NCBI RefSeq assembly: GCF_028640845.1
Contig: NC_080546.1
Location: 73,079,051-73,143,050 of the forward strand
Origin: Ahaetulla prasina
Taxonomy: Eukaryota; Chordata; Lepidosauria; Squamata; Colubridae
DNA length: 64,000 bases
Direction: 5' to 3'
Shown here: positions 44,513 to 54,548 of the stretch, in pieces
Layout: each line of letters starts with the position of its first letter
Numbering within the stretch: the stretch's first letter is position 1
Translations under genes and position numbers: made by a program
The notes under the pieces: generated by a model
Told to the model about the DNA's origin: nothing
Seen by the model: only the letters and a program-made list of their open reading frames with translations
The model's database searches: none

Positions 44513-44929
44513 TTATGCACACCCCTTAAAAACTCTTAGGAATGGGTTGAGGTCAACAGTAGACAGTCTTAGGTTAAAGTTTTGGGGAGTTTGGGATGAG
44601 ACCATGAAGTCTGGTAGTGCATTCCAGGCATTAATTCTGTTATTGAAGTCATATTTTCTGCAATTAAGATTAGAGTGGTTCACTTTAAGTTTGAATCTAT
44701 TGTATGCTTGTGTATTGTTGTGGTTGAAGCTGAAGTAGTCATTGACAGGAAGGACATTGTAGCAGATGATTTTATGAACTATGCTCAGGTCATAGCGAAG
44801 GCGGCGTAGTTCTAAATTTTCTAAACCCAGAATTTCAAGTCTGGTGGCATAAGGTATTTTCTTGCGAACAGAGGAGTGGAGGACTCTTCTTGTGAAATAT
44901 TTCTGGACACGCTCAATTGTATTAATCAC
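44513..44929 (-). pseudogene. J1 reverse transcriptase, C-terminal region
   Basis: A 138-codon frame reads INTIERVQKYFTRRVLHSSV, then YATRLEILGLENLELRRLRY, YNVLPVNDYFSFN and FNNRINAWNALPDFMVSSQT. This arrangement (a WN.LP segment near the end) is typical of CR1/L2-group LINE proteins. A frame shift separates it from the catalytic part at 45181-45609. Confidence 0.8.
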
Positions 44930-45180
44930 CGATATGCAGATATCCAGACAGATGAGTTGTATTCAAGAATTGGTCTAGCAAATGTTTTGTATTCTCTGGT
45001 TAGTAGTGTAATCTTACCAAAGAAGCTATGCAAGATTAGGTTTACAACTCTTAATGCTTTTTTGGCAATGTTGTTACAGTGGGCTTTGGCACTTAGATCA
45101 TTTGATATGAGTACTCCAAGGTCCTTGACAGAGTGAGGGTCATCTACAAGGTCACGTCCACCTAGCTTGTATTTTGTGTT

Positions 45181-45594
45181 CTAATTCTTTTTGCCAATGT
45201 GTAAGACAGAGCATTTGTTGGTTGAAATTTGGAGTTGCCAATTTTTTGACCATTCCGACATAAAGTCAAGGTCTTTTTGAAGGGTAGCAGCATTGTTGAT
45301 AGTGTTAAATAGTTTTACATCATCGGCGAAGAGAACGCAGTTACTTATAATATGATCACAAAGGTCATTTATGTATAATATGAAGAGTGTTGGTCCTAGA
45401 ATGCTGCCTTGGGGGACACCACTATTAACAGGTGCAGGATTTGATAGGGTACTGCCTATTTTGACCACTTGTTGCCTGTTTGACAGGAATGTGGTTATCC
45501 AATTATGGAGGGGTCCGGAGATGCCGTAGGATTTTAGTTTTAGAAGTAGTTTGTCATGTACTACTAAATCAAAGGCTTTACAGAAGTCTTTCTC
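45181..45594 (-). pseudogene. J1 reverse transcriptase catalytic part
   Basis: The frame holds motif A (KAFDLVVHDKLLLKL), motif B (SGVPQGSILGPTLFILYIND) and the catalytic FADD near 45319-45330, then LQISTNKCSVLHIGKKN. These are the reverse transcriptase residues that bind metal and template. The fingers region and the APE endonuclease expected upstream are absent, because the insertion is truncated at 45594. Confidence 0.88.
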
Positions 45595-46981
45595 TTTCTC
45601 TTGGTGCATACACTCTGAGTGTACATAAAAGAAAAGATACTTTCGTCAAGAATCATAAGGTACAACACTTAATGATAATAATAGGGAACAAATAAGCAAT
45701 CAGATCATATTAGGAAACAATATGAATATAAATCATAAGGATACCAGCAACAAAGTTACAGTCAGAAGTGGGAGGAGATTGGTGATAGGAACAATGGGAA
45801 GATTAATAGTAACACAGACTTAATAACTAGTTTGACAGTGTTGAGGGAATTATTTGTTTAGCAGAGTGATGGCGTTCAGGAAAAAATTGTTCTTGTGTCT
45901 AGTTGTTCTGGTGTGCAGTGCTCTATAGCATCGTTTTGAGGATAGGAGTTGAAACAGTTTATGTCCAGGATGTGAGGGGTCTGTAAATATTTTCACAGCC
46001 CTCTTTTTGACTCATGCAGTATACAGGTCCTCAATGGAAGGCAGGTTGGTAGCAATTGTTTTTTCTGCAGTTCTAATTATCCTCTGAAGTCTGTGTCTGT
46101 CTTGTTGGGTTCTAGAACCAAACCAGACAGTTATAAAAGTGCAGATGACAGACTCAATAATTCCTCTGTAGAACTGTATCAGCAGCTCCTTGGGCAGTTT
46201 GAGCTTTTTGAGTTGGCACAGAAAGAACATTCTTTGTTGTGCTTTTTTTATGACATTTTTGATGTTAGGTGTCCATTTTAGGTCTTGAGATACGGTAGAA
46301 CTTAGAAATTTGAAAGTCTCTACTGTTGATACTGTGTTGTCTAGGATTGTAAGAGGTGATAATATGGGAGGGTTTAAAGTATCTTAACCAGAAGACCAAA
46401 CTAAATAAAATTATTTATTGTGTAAAGTCTCAAGGGATACATGATCCAGTGTCAAGGGAACTTACTGATATTGTAAAAATATACATACTGCAAATACTCT
46501 GTAAAACCATTGCTATATACATTAAGATAATCAAATTGTACTATAGTTTTCTCAGGAAATTAGGTAACAGTTTGAATGAAATGATCTGTATTTTGCTTTA
46601 AAAACTACCCCATTGTGGTGACTCCCTCAAATGATTCCACAGATACCATTCTAGATGTCAGCTCACTGGAGTATGAACCGGTTCTTGGCACATCAGGAGC
46701 TGAGATAATTAATGGCTCCGAGCAGCCATCTGGAAGGGACTCCAGCTGGGGAAAGCATGCAGTTGCAGGCGGTCAGTGATGAGGGAGAGGAACTGCCTTC
46801 TGCAGCTGATTCGAGAACACGTAGAGCATAGAAAAGGCAGGACCAGAGAGTGTCAGCCAGACTACTCAGGAGGAGAAAGCCTCGCCTTTCTTGATGGGCT
46901 GTACCGGAAGCTGGCTATTTAGCACAGCAGACAGAGGGAGGCGTTGCTGGGAGCAAGGTATTGCTGTGTGTTTTCTGGTTG

Positions 46982-47526
46982 TGTTCTGTTTCCCTCCCCC
47001 AATACTCCCAACAAAGAGTCAGTCAAAGGCCTCTTCCTAATTTATTTACATTTGGCTAAATTCCTTCTGGCACAGAGATGTCTCCCCACATGCCTGCCAA
47101 AATCCCTGGAGATAACGAGAAAATTATAGATAAAGCACGATTCACTCACAAACAGATTCTTCTCTCCACGATACAGTTTGCCCATGCAATTTCACTGCTT
47201 TGTCCAAGACAAAAAGCCAGGAAGTTCCGCCTCCTGCTTTTATAGCCTCTGTGACTCATCATTCCTTGACTTTGTCCCAACACCTCCTCTGCTGTGCGCG
47301 CCAGTCACGTCTGCGCAGTCTTGCATCAAGCCAAAATTGTTCTTGGGGCGTTGCCAAATCAGAAGAAGGCCAGGGGGAATCAGGCCTTGCCGGCCCCTCC
47401 TCCTCCCCTTGGGTGGGTGCCAGGGAGGGAGAGGGCCCAGGAGAAGCAGGCCTTGTCAGGTCTTCTTCCTCACTTTCTGAATCATCCGAGTCCAGGAGTC
47501 CGAGTCCAGGAACCTGGGTCACAACA
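46982..47526 (-). mobile_element. Solo LTR 'LTR-B', second copy
   Basis: Ends TGTTCTGTTTCCC and CCTGGGTCACAACA, 545 bp, with a perfect 5-bp duplication GGTTG (46977-46981 and 47527-47531). On the minus strand GGCTATAAAAGCAGG is a good TATA box and TGTAAATAAATTAGG a polyadenylation signal. Sister of 26582-27099. Confidence 0.92.
47259..47526 (-). CDS. LTR-B internal open frame, acidic then Arg-rich
   Basis: Reads VTQVPGLGLLDSDDSESEEE, then Pro-rich PASPGPSPSLAPTQ, then LDARLRRRDWRAQQRR. It spans the start of the LTR to about 267 bp in. No domain is known. Shown because the same acidic-to-basic order occurs in the other LTR families here. Confidence 0.35.
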
Positions 47527-47735
47527 GGTTGTGGCGATTCCTGGCTCACTTTGGATTGACATTGTGACTTGACTTGAATCGTGCCTTGGAAACTATGGAC
47601 TTTTCTTGACTCAGTAGTTCACTTGTGTTGTAGATCTAAGTTTGCCTGGTGCATTTATTTTGTTTGAGAAACTTTAAATTGCTTTGTGGACTCTTTTGCC
47701 ATTGCTCTGTGGATTAGCCTTGGTCTGCCCATAGC

Positions 47736-48515
47736 TGCACTTAAACCCTTTCATACTTCCACCTCTCACAATACTTGACAACACAGTATCAACAGTAGAA
47801 ACCTTCAAATTTCTGGGTTCTATCATATCGCAAGATCTCAAATGGACAGCTAACATCAAAAACATCATTAAAAAAGGACAACAAAGAATGTTCTTTCTGC
47901 GCCAACTCAGTAAGCTCAAACTGCCCAAGGAGCTGCTGATCCAATTCTACAGAGGAATTATTGAGTCTGTCATTTGCACCTCTATAACTGTCTGGTACGG
48001 TTCTGCAACCCAACAAGAAAAACACAGACTTCAGAGGATAATTAGAACTGCAGAAAAAATAATTGCTACCAACTTGCCTTCCATTGAGGACCTGTATACT
48101 GCAGAATCAAGAAGAGCCGTGAAAATATTTGCAGATCCCTCGCATCCTGGACATAAACTGTTTCAACTCCTACCTCAAAACGACGCTATAGAGCACTGCA
48201 CACCAGAACAACTAGACACAAGAACAGTTTTTCCCGAAGGCCATCACTCTGCTAAACAAATAATTCCCTCAACACTGTCAGACTATTTACTGAATCTGCA
48301 CTACTATTAATCGTTTCATAGTTCCCATCACCAATCTCTTTCCACTTATGACTGTATGACTATAACTTGTTGCTGGCAATCCTTATGATTTATATTGATC
48401 ATCAATTGTGTTGTAAATGTTGTACCTTGATGAACGTATCTTTTCTTTTATGTACACTGAGAGCATATGCACCAAGACAAATTCCTTGTGTGTCCAATCA
48501 CACTTGGCCAATAAA
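47736..48515 (+). mobile_element. Snake1-type LINE, 3' 0.8 kb
   Basis: The frame 47888-48310 reads MFFLRQLSKLKLPKELLIQF, YRGIIESVICTSITVWYGSA, RLQRIIRTAEKIIATNLPSI and FADPSHPGHKLFQLLPQ. The 3' UTR (ATGTACACTGAGAGCATATG, CACCAAGACAAATTCCTTG) ends with AATAAA and an ATTCT tail. Best-preserved Snake1 reading frame in the window, 5'-truncated. Confidence 0.88.
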
Positions 48516-48555
48516 ATTCTATTCTATTCTATTCTATTCTATTCTATTCTATTCT
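48516..48555 (+). repeat. (ATTCT)8 LINE tail
   Basis: Eight ATTCT units directly after the Snake1 3' end. Confidence 0.95.
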
Positions 48556-49675
48556 AATCGGGACAGTTATAGGTTTTTTAGTAAAGGGGGAATATTAATA
48601 AACTCACTAAACCACAATTACATGTGTGTGAATGAGTGGGGCAGAACATTCATATGGTAATACAGCACCCACCATTCTTTAGCCAAAATGTCAAGGAGTA
48701 ACAATATTTTATTTTGGCATTGTATGTCAAGATTGTTCCTTAGATAATGGATTGCAAAACTAATTAAATATCTCTAAACTTGGATTGTGGATTCTCTTTT
48801 CGTGGTACAATGTAAGTAATTCTGATTGCTTTATATTTATGTTTATAAGTCCTTTATCATTTAAATTTTGGAAACGAAAGATATTTTCATACATATAGCT
48901 CAATTACTTTATGTCAATCACATATGCTTTAAACTATGCAAATGGAACTTTAAATAAACTTGAAATATATTTCAAGCCACAAATATTTTTTTACAGTTTG
49001 TAATATTAATACAATCCATGTTTATTCAGATCACAAAAAATTTTTATATCAAATTTATATAATTGAACAAAGGAGTATATTGAAACTGGTAGTTAGCTAA
49101 CTTTTTTATAGTGACACTTTTAAAAAGTGGATAAACAATTAGGAAAATCTAAATTACAGGCACGTAACCTTCCTACATCTAGTCAACATTTTCTTGAATC
49201 CGTGCCATGATAATCAATGAATGGTTTGTAGCAATTATGCAGGTAACAATTAACTACATGTTAATTGGTGCTTAATGTAGTTCTTATAACCTATGGAAAC
49301 TGAAAACAATCATATTAGCTTTACAGTTTTAAAGCAAGTGCAGGCTTGCTTTAAACCCTTTTTGTGTTTTTGTTATTTATTATCATAATCCATCATGGGA
49401 TTTCTACTAGCTGCTTTCAGCTTCTCTCTTTCTTGGGAGTATTGGGGTTTTAAAACATAAAATTGGGGGATTAAATCTTGGGGAGATTTAATGCTCTTTT
49501 GGGCATATTTTTAGAGCAATAAAAGGAAGGGGATTCGCGCAGTCAAAAAATGAGATTTTTGTTGCTAAAAGATGGGGAAGGATAGAAGGGAGGACGGTGA
49601 AACTACAACTCTAGAGCTCTGGTTTGAAAGAAATGTATGTGGTATGGAAGAAGGGCACCAGGAACCTGGGTACCA
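48556..49675. other. No recognised feature
   Basis: About 1.1 kb AT-rich and unassigned. Confidence 0.4.
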
Positions 49676-49752
49676 ATAACAAAATAACAGAGTTGGAAGG
49701 GACCTTGGAGGTCTTCTAGTTCAACCCCCGGAACAAGCAGAAGACCCTATAC

Positions 49753-50542
49753 CAGTGATGGCTAACTGTTATGTATTTGAACTTTAGGAGGGAAGTTTGG
49801 GCGGGAACTAGCACGTTGCTGATTGGCTGATGCCTCAGCCAAAATAGTATTTAAAGAGGGGTTTTTGCTGTTGGTCTTTTGCTGGGTCACAATAAACTAA
49901 AGAGCTGTTGTCACTTGTGTGGCCTCCTGCCTCGTCATTGCCCAAACTTAACACTAACCTTTTTGCCATCGCATGCCAGGAAGATGGGGTGGAGGGGTCA
50001 CATGCATGCGTGCCCACACTCATAATTCTATGCACCCCACACACACCCCCGACACACAATGGCCCAGTAGGCCCATTTTTCTCTCTTACCTGTCTCCAGA
50101 GCCTCTTGATGAGTCTAGGAGGGTGGAAAATGGCCTTCCCCATTGCCCTGGAGGCCCTCCGGAGGCCAGAAACGGCCCGTTTACCAACTTCCGGTTGGAC
50201 AGGAAGTGACGTTTTTTACTGTCTCCAGCCTCTTCCTGTTCAACCGAAAGTTAGTAAATGGGCAATTTCTGGCCTCCGGAGGGCCTGGGGAGGGGTGGGA
50301 AAGGCAGTTTTTCCACTCCCCCAGACTCCTAGAGAAGCTCCGGAGACAGATAAGAGAGAAAAACAGGCCTTCCCAGGCCCTGTGGAGGCAGGAAACAGCT
50401 TGTTTCCCTACTTCTGTGGGCCCAGAAAGCCCGAAAATCAGCTGCCCAGTGTACGCATGTGCACCGGAGCTGAGTTCGTGTGCCCACTGATATGGTTACA
50501 CATGCCACCTGTGGCATGCGTGCCATAGGTTTGCCATCATGG
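49753..50542. mobile_element. hAT element nested in CR1
   Basis: Starts CAGTGATGGCTAAC, ends GGTTTGCCATCATGG. Flanks CCCTATAC and TCCTATAC match at 7 of 8. Inside is a fold-back of about 60 bp per arm (near 50141-50200 and 50229-50295, sharing GGCCTCCGGAGGGCC-type sequence). Frames such as 49908-50528 cross the element and are not genes. Confidence 0.85.
49767..49953 (+). mobile_element. Solo LTR 'LTR-D', 187 bp, nested in hAT
   Basis: Starts TGTTATGTATT, ends CCCAAACTTAACA, with a perfect 5-bp duplication CTAAC (49762-49766 and 49954-49958). Compact promoter layout: TTTGGGCGGGAAC, CTGATTGGCTGATG, TATA-like TAGTATTTAAAGAGG and polyadenylation signal CACAATAAACTAAAG. Orientation is set by the last two. 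Confidence 0.93.
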
Positions 50543-51115
50543 TCCTATACCATTCTGAACAAATGGCTGTCCAATCTCTTATTAAATATCTCCAGTAAGG
50601 GAGCATCCACAACTTCTGAAGGCAACCCATTTCACTGGTTAATTTTTCTCATTGTCAGAAAATTTCTTCTTAGTTCTAGATTGCTTCTCTCCTTGATTAG
50701 TTTCCATCCATTGCTTCTTGTCTTGCCTTCTGGTGCTTTGGTAAATAGGTTGACCTCCTCTGCTTTGTGGCCCCCTAATCATCTTTGTTGCTCTTCTATA
50801 TACTCTTCCCAGAGTCTCAGCATCTTTTTTATATTGTGGTAATGAAAACTGGATGTAATATTCAAAGTGTGGCCTTACCAAAACATTATAAAGTGGTATT
50901 AACACTTCACATAATCTTGATTCTATCCCTCTGTTAATGCAGCCTAGAACTGTGTTGACTTTTTTGGCCGCTGCAGCACACTGCTGGCTCATATTTAAAT
51001 GATTGTCCACTAGGACTCCAATATCTCTCTTGCAGTTACTGCTATTGAGCCAGGTTCCACCTATTTTATACCTGTACATATTAAGATAAATACATACTAC
51101 CTGTACAATATTAAG

Positions 51116-51834
51116 ATCAATCATCAGCAATAGAAACTCTGCTGCACTTACAATGCATCCATTCATGCATTCCATGGACAAAATCTCAACTAGTGAATTA
51201 AAACATTACTTTAGCCATAGTTAAAGCAAATCATCATCTGGCAACATCTAGTTTCACTGAAAACAATATAAAGCCTAAACTCATCACTACCATTTTGGTA
51301 AAAAACTGCAGCTGACAGTGCTATAAATAGTCCAATGGCCCAATTTATATCTGCTGCCCTGGCATCCCAGCTGATTTAGTATTGTCCCAGATTTTCATTT
51401 TTTAATGAAGCGTTATTATTTATAGTAGTTACGGGCAAAGCTAGGCCAGTGCTACTAGTCCTACATTTTATATTCTTCTTTTAACCTGCGTATGTGCATA
51501 GAAAGCAAGTCCAGGTACTTTCCCCTTGCTGTACCTTCAGCAACTATTGCCTTTTTTTCATGCAGCAGTCAGTTTATGTGCCTTGAACTTTGGGGGCTAA
51601 ACCATTGACCCCAGTTCTGCACTCTTCATTGGACATGGTTTGGAGGACAAATTAGGTAGTCATCCTAGCTGTAAGTCACTAGAGATCCTGTCGTTGATTA
51701 AGAAACTTTGATTATTACAAGTCATTGATTTAAAAAAAACATTAAAGTAATATAGATATTTAAAACGGAAAGGAAGATTAAAAACAATATTTTCAGAGAA
51801 GGAATTTAAGCATTTATATATCCATTATATATTC
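51116..51834. other. No recognised feature
   Basis: AT-rich, unassigned. Confidence 0.4.
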
Positions 51835-52420
51835 AACCCTACATGTACCTTGGTCAATGGATCTCAATGGAAGGCGATACAATAAAGGAAATTGAATGCC
51901 ATGCTAAATGTGGTTAGCAGGCATTCAGCAAGCTAAGCAAACATTTCAAGAACAACCTCCCCCTATGCCTGCAGAGAAAAGTTTTTGATCGGTATGTGCT
52001 CCCTGTTCTAACATATGCTGGTGAAACATGGACATTAACCTCACAATCGATACAAAAGCTATGAGTGGTGCAAAGAGCCACGGAAAGATGCCTGCTTGGC
52101 ATTACAAGACAAGATAGAAAGACCTGCACACGGATTCAAGAACAAATGAAACTATACAATATCATCAAGAGTAAAAGAATTGAAATGGAAATGGGCTGGC
52201 CACATAGCAAGCAGAACCGAGGGCAGGTGGACCAAGTCAGTCATAGAATGGATCCCACTTGATAAAAAACGTCCACGAAACAGATCTAAAACAAGATGGA
52301 TTGACAACATCAGCAAGTATTGAGGACCCAATTAGCAAAAGAAAGCTCAGTACCATATGGGTTGAAAACATGCCGAAGTGGAGGCCTTCATCCCGAAGTG
52401 GATAGGCAATGGCTAAAATG
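51835..52420 (+). mobile_element. RTE-type LINE C-terminal fragment
   Basis: Translation gives YLGQWISMEGDTIKEIE, VFDRYVLPVLTYAGETWTLT, VVQRATERCLLGITRQDRKT and NIIKSKRIEMEMGW. This layout (TY..ETWTLT followed by R..ERC.LGI) is typical of RTE-clade proteins. There are at least two stops and a frame change. Confidence 0.75.
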
Positions 52421-52529
52421 ATGATGATATTCATTTGCTTCTTTGCTATATTTTTGCTTAAAATATTTATTAATATTCTCAGTATTCTCAATATATTCTC
52501 AATGTATTATAATATAAATGGCAGAAATT

Positions 52530-52665
52530 CAGTGGTGGGATTCAGCCAGTTCGCACCACTTCGCAGAACCAGTTGTTAACTTTCTGAGCAGTTTGGCAAA
52601 CTGGTTGTTGGAAGAAATTATTAGGGCAGAAAACTGGTTGTTAAATTACTTGAATCCCACCACTG
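52530..52665. mobile_element. hAT-type MITE, 136 bp
   Basis: Starts CAGTGGTGGGATTCAG, ends TTGAATCCCACCACTG. Flanks CAGAAATT and GAGAAATT match at 7 of 8. Sister of 11552-11688. Confidence 0.9.
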
Positions 52666-52673
52666 GAGAAATT

Positions 52674-53480
52674 ATGGAATAAACACTACAAACTGACAAT
52701 GTCTCTACCCTATAAAGAAAATATATATAAAATGTTCTATAGGTGGCATTTGCCACCAGCAAGACTGGCTAAGATGTTTTCCAATACCTCATCAGTGTGT
52801 TGGAAATGCAAACAAAGGGGAACCTACTACCACATGTGGTGGACGTGCCCCAAAGCAAAACAGTTTTGAAGTAAGATTAAATTACAATTAGAAGAAATAA
52901 CCAAACAATATATTGAGATGAAACCGGAAACATTTTTTATTAGGAATACTTCCAGGGTCTTATTAAAAAAAATACAATATTTAATCATCCATATTATCAC
53001 AGCAGCAAGAATAATATACGCACAGAATTAGAAAAGCAATAACATACCGACTGAAGATAATTTGATTAGAAAAGTCTTGGAATGTGCAGAAATGGATAAA
53101 CTTACAAAGGAGATACAAGAAAAAGAGGAAAGAGAATATTATATAGTAAGGGAGAAATGGTACGAATGGCTAGAGGAGAGAGATAAAAGGCAAGGAAAGA
53201 TCAAATAAAAAAGATATAGGAGTAGAAATGTAACAAATAGGAAACAGAAAAAATGTAGTTTGTAGAAATGAAATAGTGTACACTGTTACTTATATATATA
53301 TATGTAAATAAATTAATATTAGACTTGTATGTATAAAGGATACATTGAAATAAGGGAGAAAAAATGGACAAGTAAGAAATGACTAACCTTTGCAAAATTG
53401 TTGGAAAGAAACTATTGTTTAAAGATTCTTTTTTGTTTTTTGAAAAATGTTTAATAAAAAATATTTTTTTAAAAAATAAA
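52674..53480 (+). mobile_element. L1 LINE, ORF2 C-terminus and 3' UTR
   Basis: Translation reads KLWNKHYKLTMSLPYKENIY, KMFYRWHLPPARLAKMF and CWKCKQRGTYYHMWWTCP, the Cys/His knuckle at the end of L1 ORF2, then REKWYEWLEERDKRQGKIK and a stop near 53206. In-frame stops at two places show a dead copy. The 3' UTR ends in A/T-rich AATAAAAAATATT near 53470. Confidence 0.85.
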
Positions 53481-54158
53481 AAAATATTAATATTCTCTAT
53501 ATTCTCAGTTACATATATATCCATTTTGCTTCTTTGTTATATTCTCAATTAATCAATGCTGACTCTTTTATTTTAAAGTTCCATTATTTAAGAAAAAGGT
53601 CTCTGGTCTTCCTTTCAGGTAAACCCCAGCAATATGATTTCAGTTTTATAATTTCCCACTCACTTTGAGACATTACAGTAAATTTTTAAACTTATATACA
53701 AAAGTAGGATTATAGAAATATTGAGCAAGAGAGAATGTGAATGACAGTCATTATGCAAACATAGAACTCAAGTGGTTTATCTGAATTTCCCTGCTTGAAA
53801 GACTTTCTGTCTATCATTATGGCTGGAAATTGCCAGCTTTATAACTGGACCAGACTAAATCATTTTTTATGTCCATGGTCTGTCTTGTGATCCCTTATCA
53901 TGGAATTCATTAAGTATGGATGCTTTTGAGAACAACTAAGAATATTATTTATCTAGATGACTGTTCCTTTAATGGTGTGCCATTATCTATGAGCACAAAG
54001 GGGGTTTGGGGCCCAAAGCAATCTCCTGCCATGTTTCATAAAGTATATTACAGGCATTCTGGTATGCCCAAAAGAGCATCTGGGTCAAGGCATAATAAAG
54101 GACAAGCCTAATTTAGCAGCAAGGAGATTAATTTTAAAAAATAAGAATTTACTCTAGA
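53481..54158. other. No recognised feature
   Basis: AT-rich. TATTCTCA units near 53490-53550 echo those at 52470-52505 on the other side of the L1. Confidence 0.4.
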
Positions 54159-54169
54159 TATAGAAATAA

Positions 54170-54382
54170 ACTTCTGTCAACCTAGCAATTTAAAAGCATG
54201 TAAATGCAAATAGATAAATAAATATCACTTTGGTGGGAAGGTAACAGCATTCTGTGTGCCTTAGCATTTAGTCCTGCTGGTCACATGAAGGATCTTCGGA
54301 CAACCTAGGCTAAGAAACAGGGATGAAGACCATCTCCAAGAGTCAGGCATGACTTGACAGGGGAAACCTTTACTTTCACCTT
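54170..54382 (+). mobile_element. Sauria-type SINE, 5'-truncated
   Basis: Body from CTTCTGTCAACCTAGCAATT to tail ACCTTTACTTTCACCTTT. An 11-bp duplication TATAGAAATAA flanks it. More diverged than the other copies. Confidence 0.75.
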
Positions 54383-54489
54383 TATAGAAATAAGTTTTTT
54401 TATTACAGCTTCAGTGATAACACACAAATGTTTCCTTTCTATGGTTATGACAGACAACTACAAATGTTCATTAGAGATGATAAATGAAC

Positions 54490-54548
54490 TCTCAGATATA
54501 TATGTGTGTTTGTGTGTGTATGTGATTGTGTATGTATATATGTATATA
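54490..54548 (+). repeat. TG/TA-rich microsatellite
   Basis: Mixed TATG and TGTG units immediately before the SINE. Confidence 0.8.

Larger units (their letters stand above)
44146..45594 (-). mobile_element. J1 LINE nested in Snake1
   Basis: Flanked by the octamer TTTCTCTT on both sides (44138-44145, 45595-45602), a target duplication. The 3' end is itself tandemly duplicated (226 bp: 44171-44396 and 44397-44622). The element is cut at its 5' end just inside the reverse transcriptase. Confidence 0.88.
44101..46378 (-). mobile_element. Snake1-type LINE split by a J1 LINE
   Basis: The 3' end (44101-44145) and the rest (45595-46378) are separated by J1. The residual frame 46012-46230 reads MFFLCQLKKLKLPKELLIQF, then YRGIIESVICTFITVWFGSR and RLQRIIRTAEKTIATNLPSI, the C-terminal region of a LINE reverse transcriptase protein. 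A head-to-head partner lies at 47736. Confidence 0.85.
46614..47740 (+). mobile_element. Probable LTR 'LTR-C' split by LTR-B
   Basis: It starts TGTGGTGACTCCCTC. Residues SDEGEELPSAADSRTRRA then KRQDQR (after a stop) mirror the acidic/Arg-rich frame of LTR-A. A TATA-like GGCTATTTAGCAC lies near 46913. LTR-B interrupts it at 46982-47526, after which sequence resumes at GGTTGTGGCGATTCC. The right end is unclear, near the start of Snake1 at 47736. Confidence 0.5.
49676..51115 (-). mobile_element. CR1 LINE 3' end split by a hAT element
   Basis: The inverted 3' UTR (49676-49752, AGAGTTGGAAGGGACCTTGG) resumes at 50543 and runs into the C-terminal coding region. The frame 50639-51181 reads YKIGGTWLNSSNCKRDIGVL, VDNHLNMSQQCAAAAKKVNT, VLGCINRGIESRLCEVLIPL and RRATKMIRG, characteristic of CR1. 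A deletion joins RRATKMIRG to later sequence. Confidence 0.88.

Noticed and set aside
49908..50528. 206-codon plus-strand frame
   Set aside because: It crosses the solo LTR, the hAT element and its fold-back; no coding signal beyond GC content.
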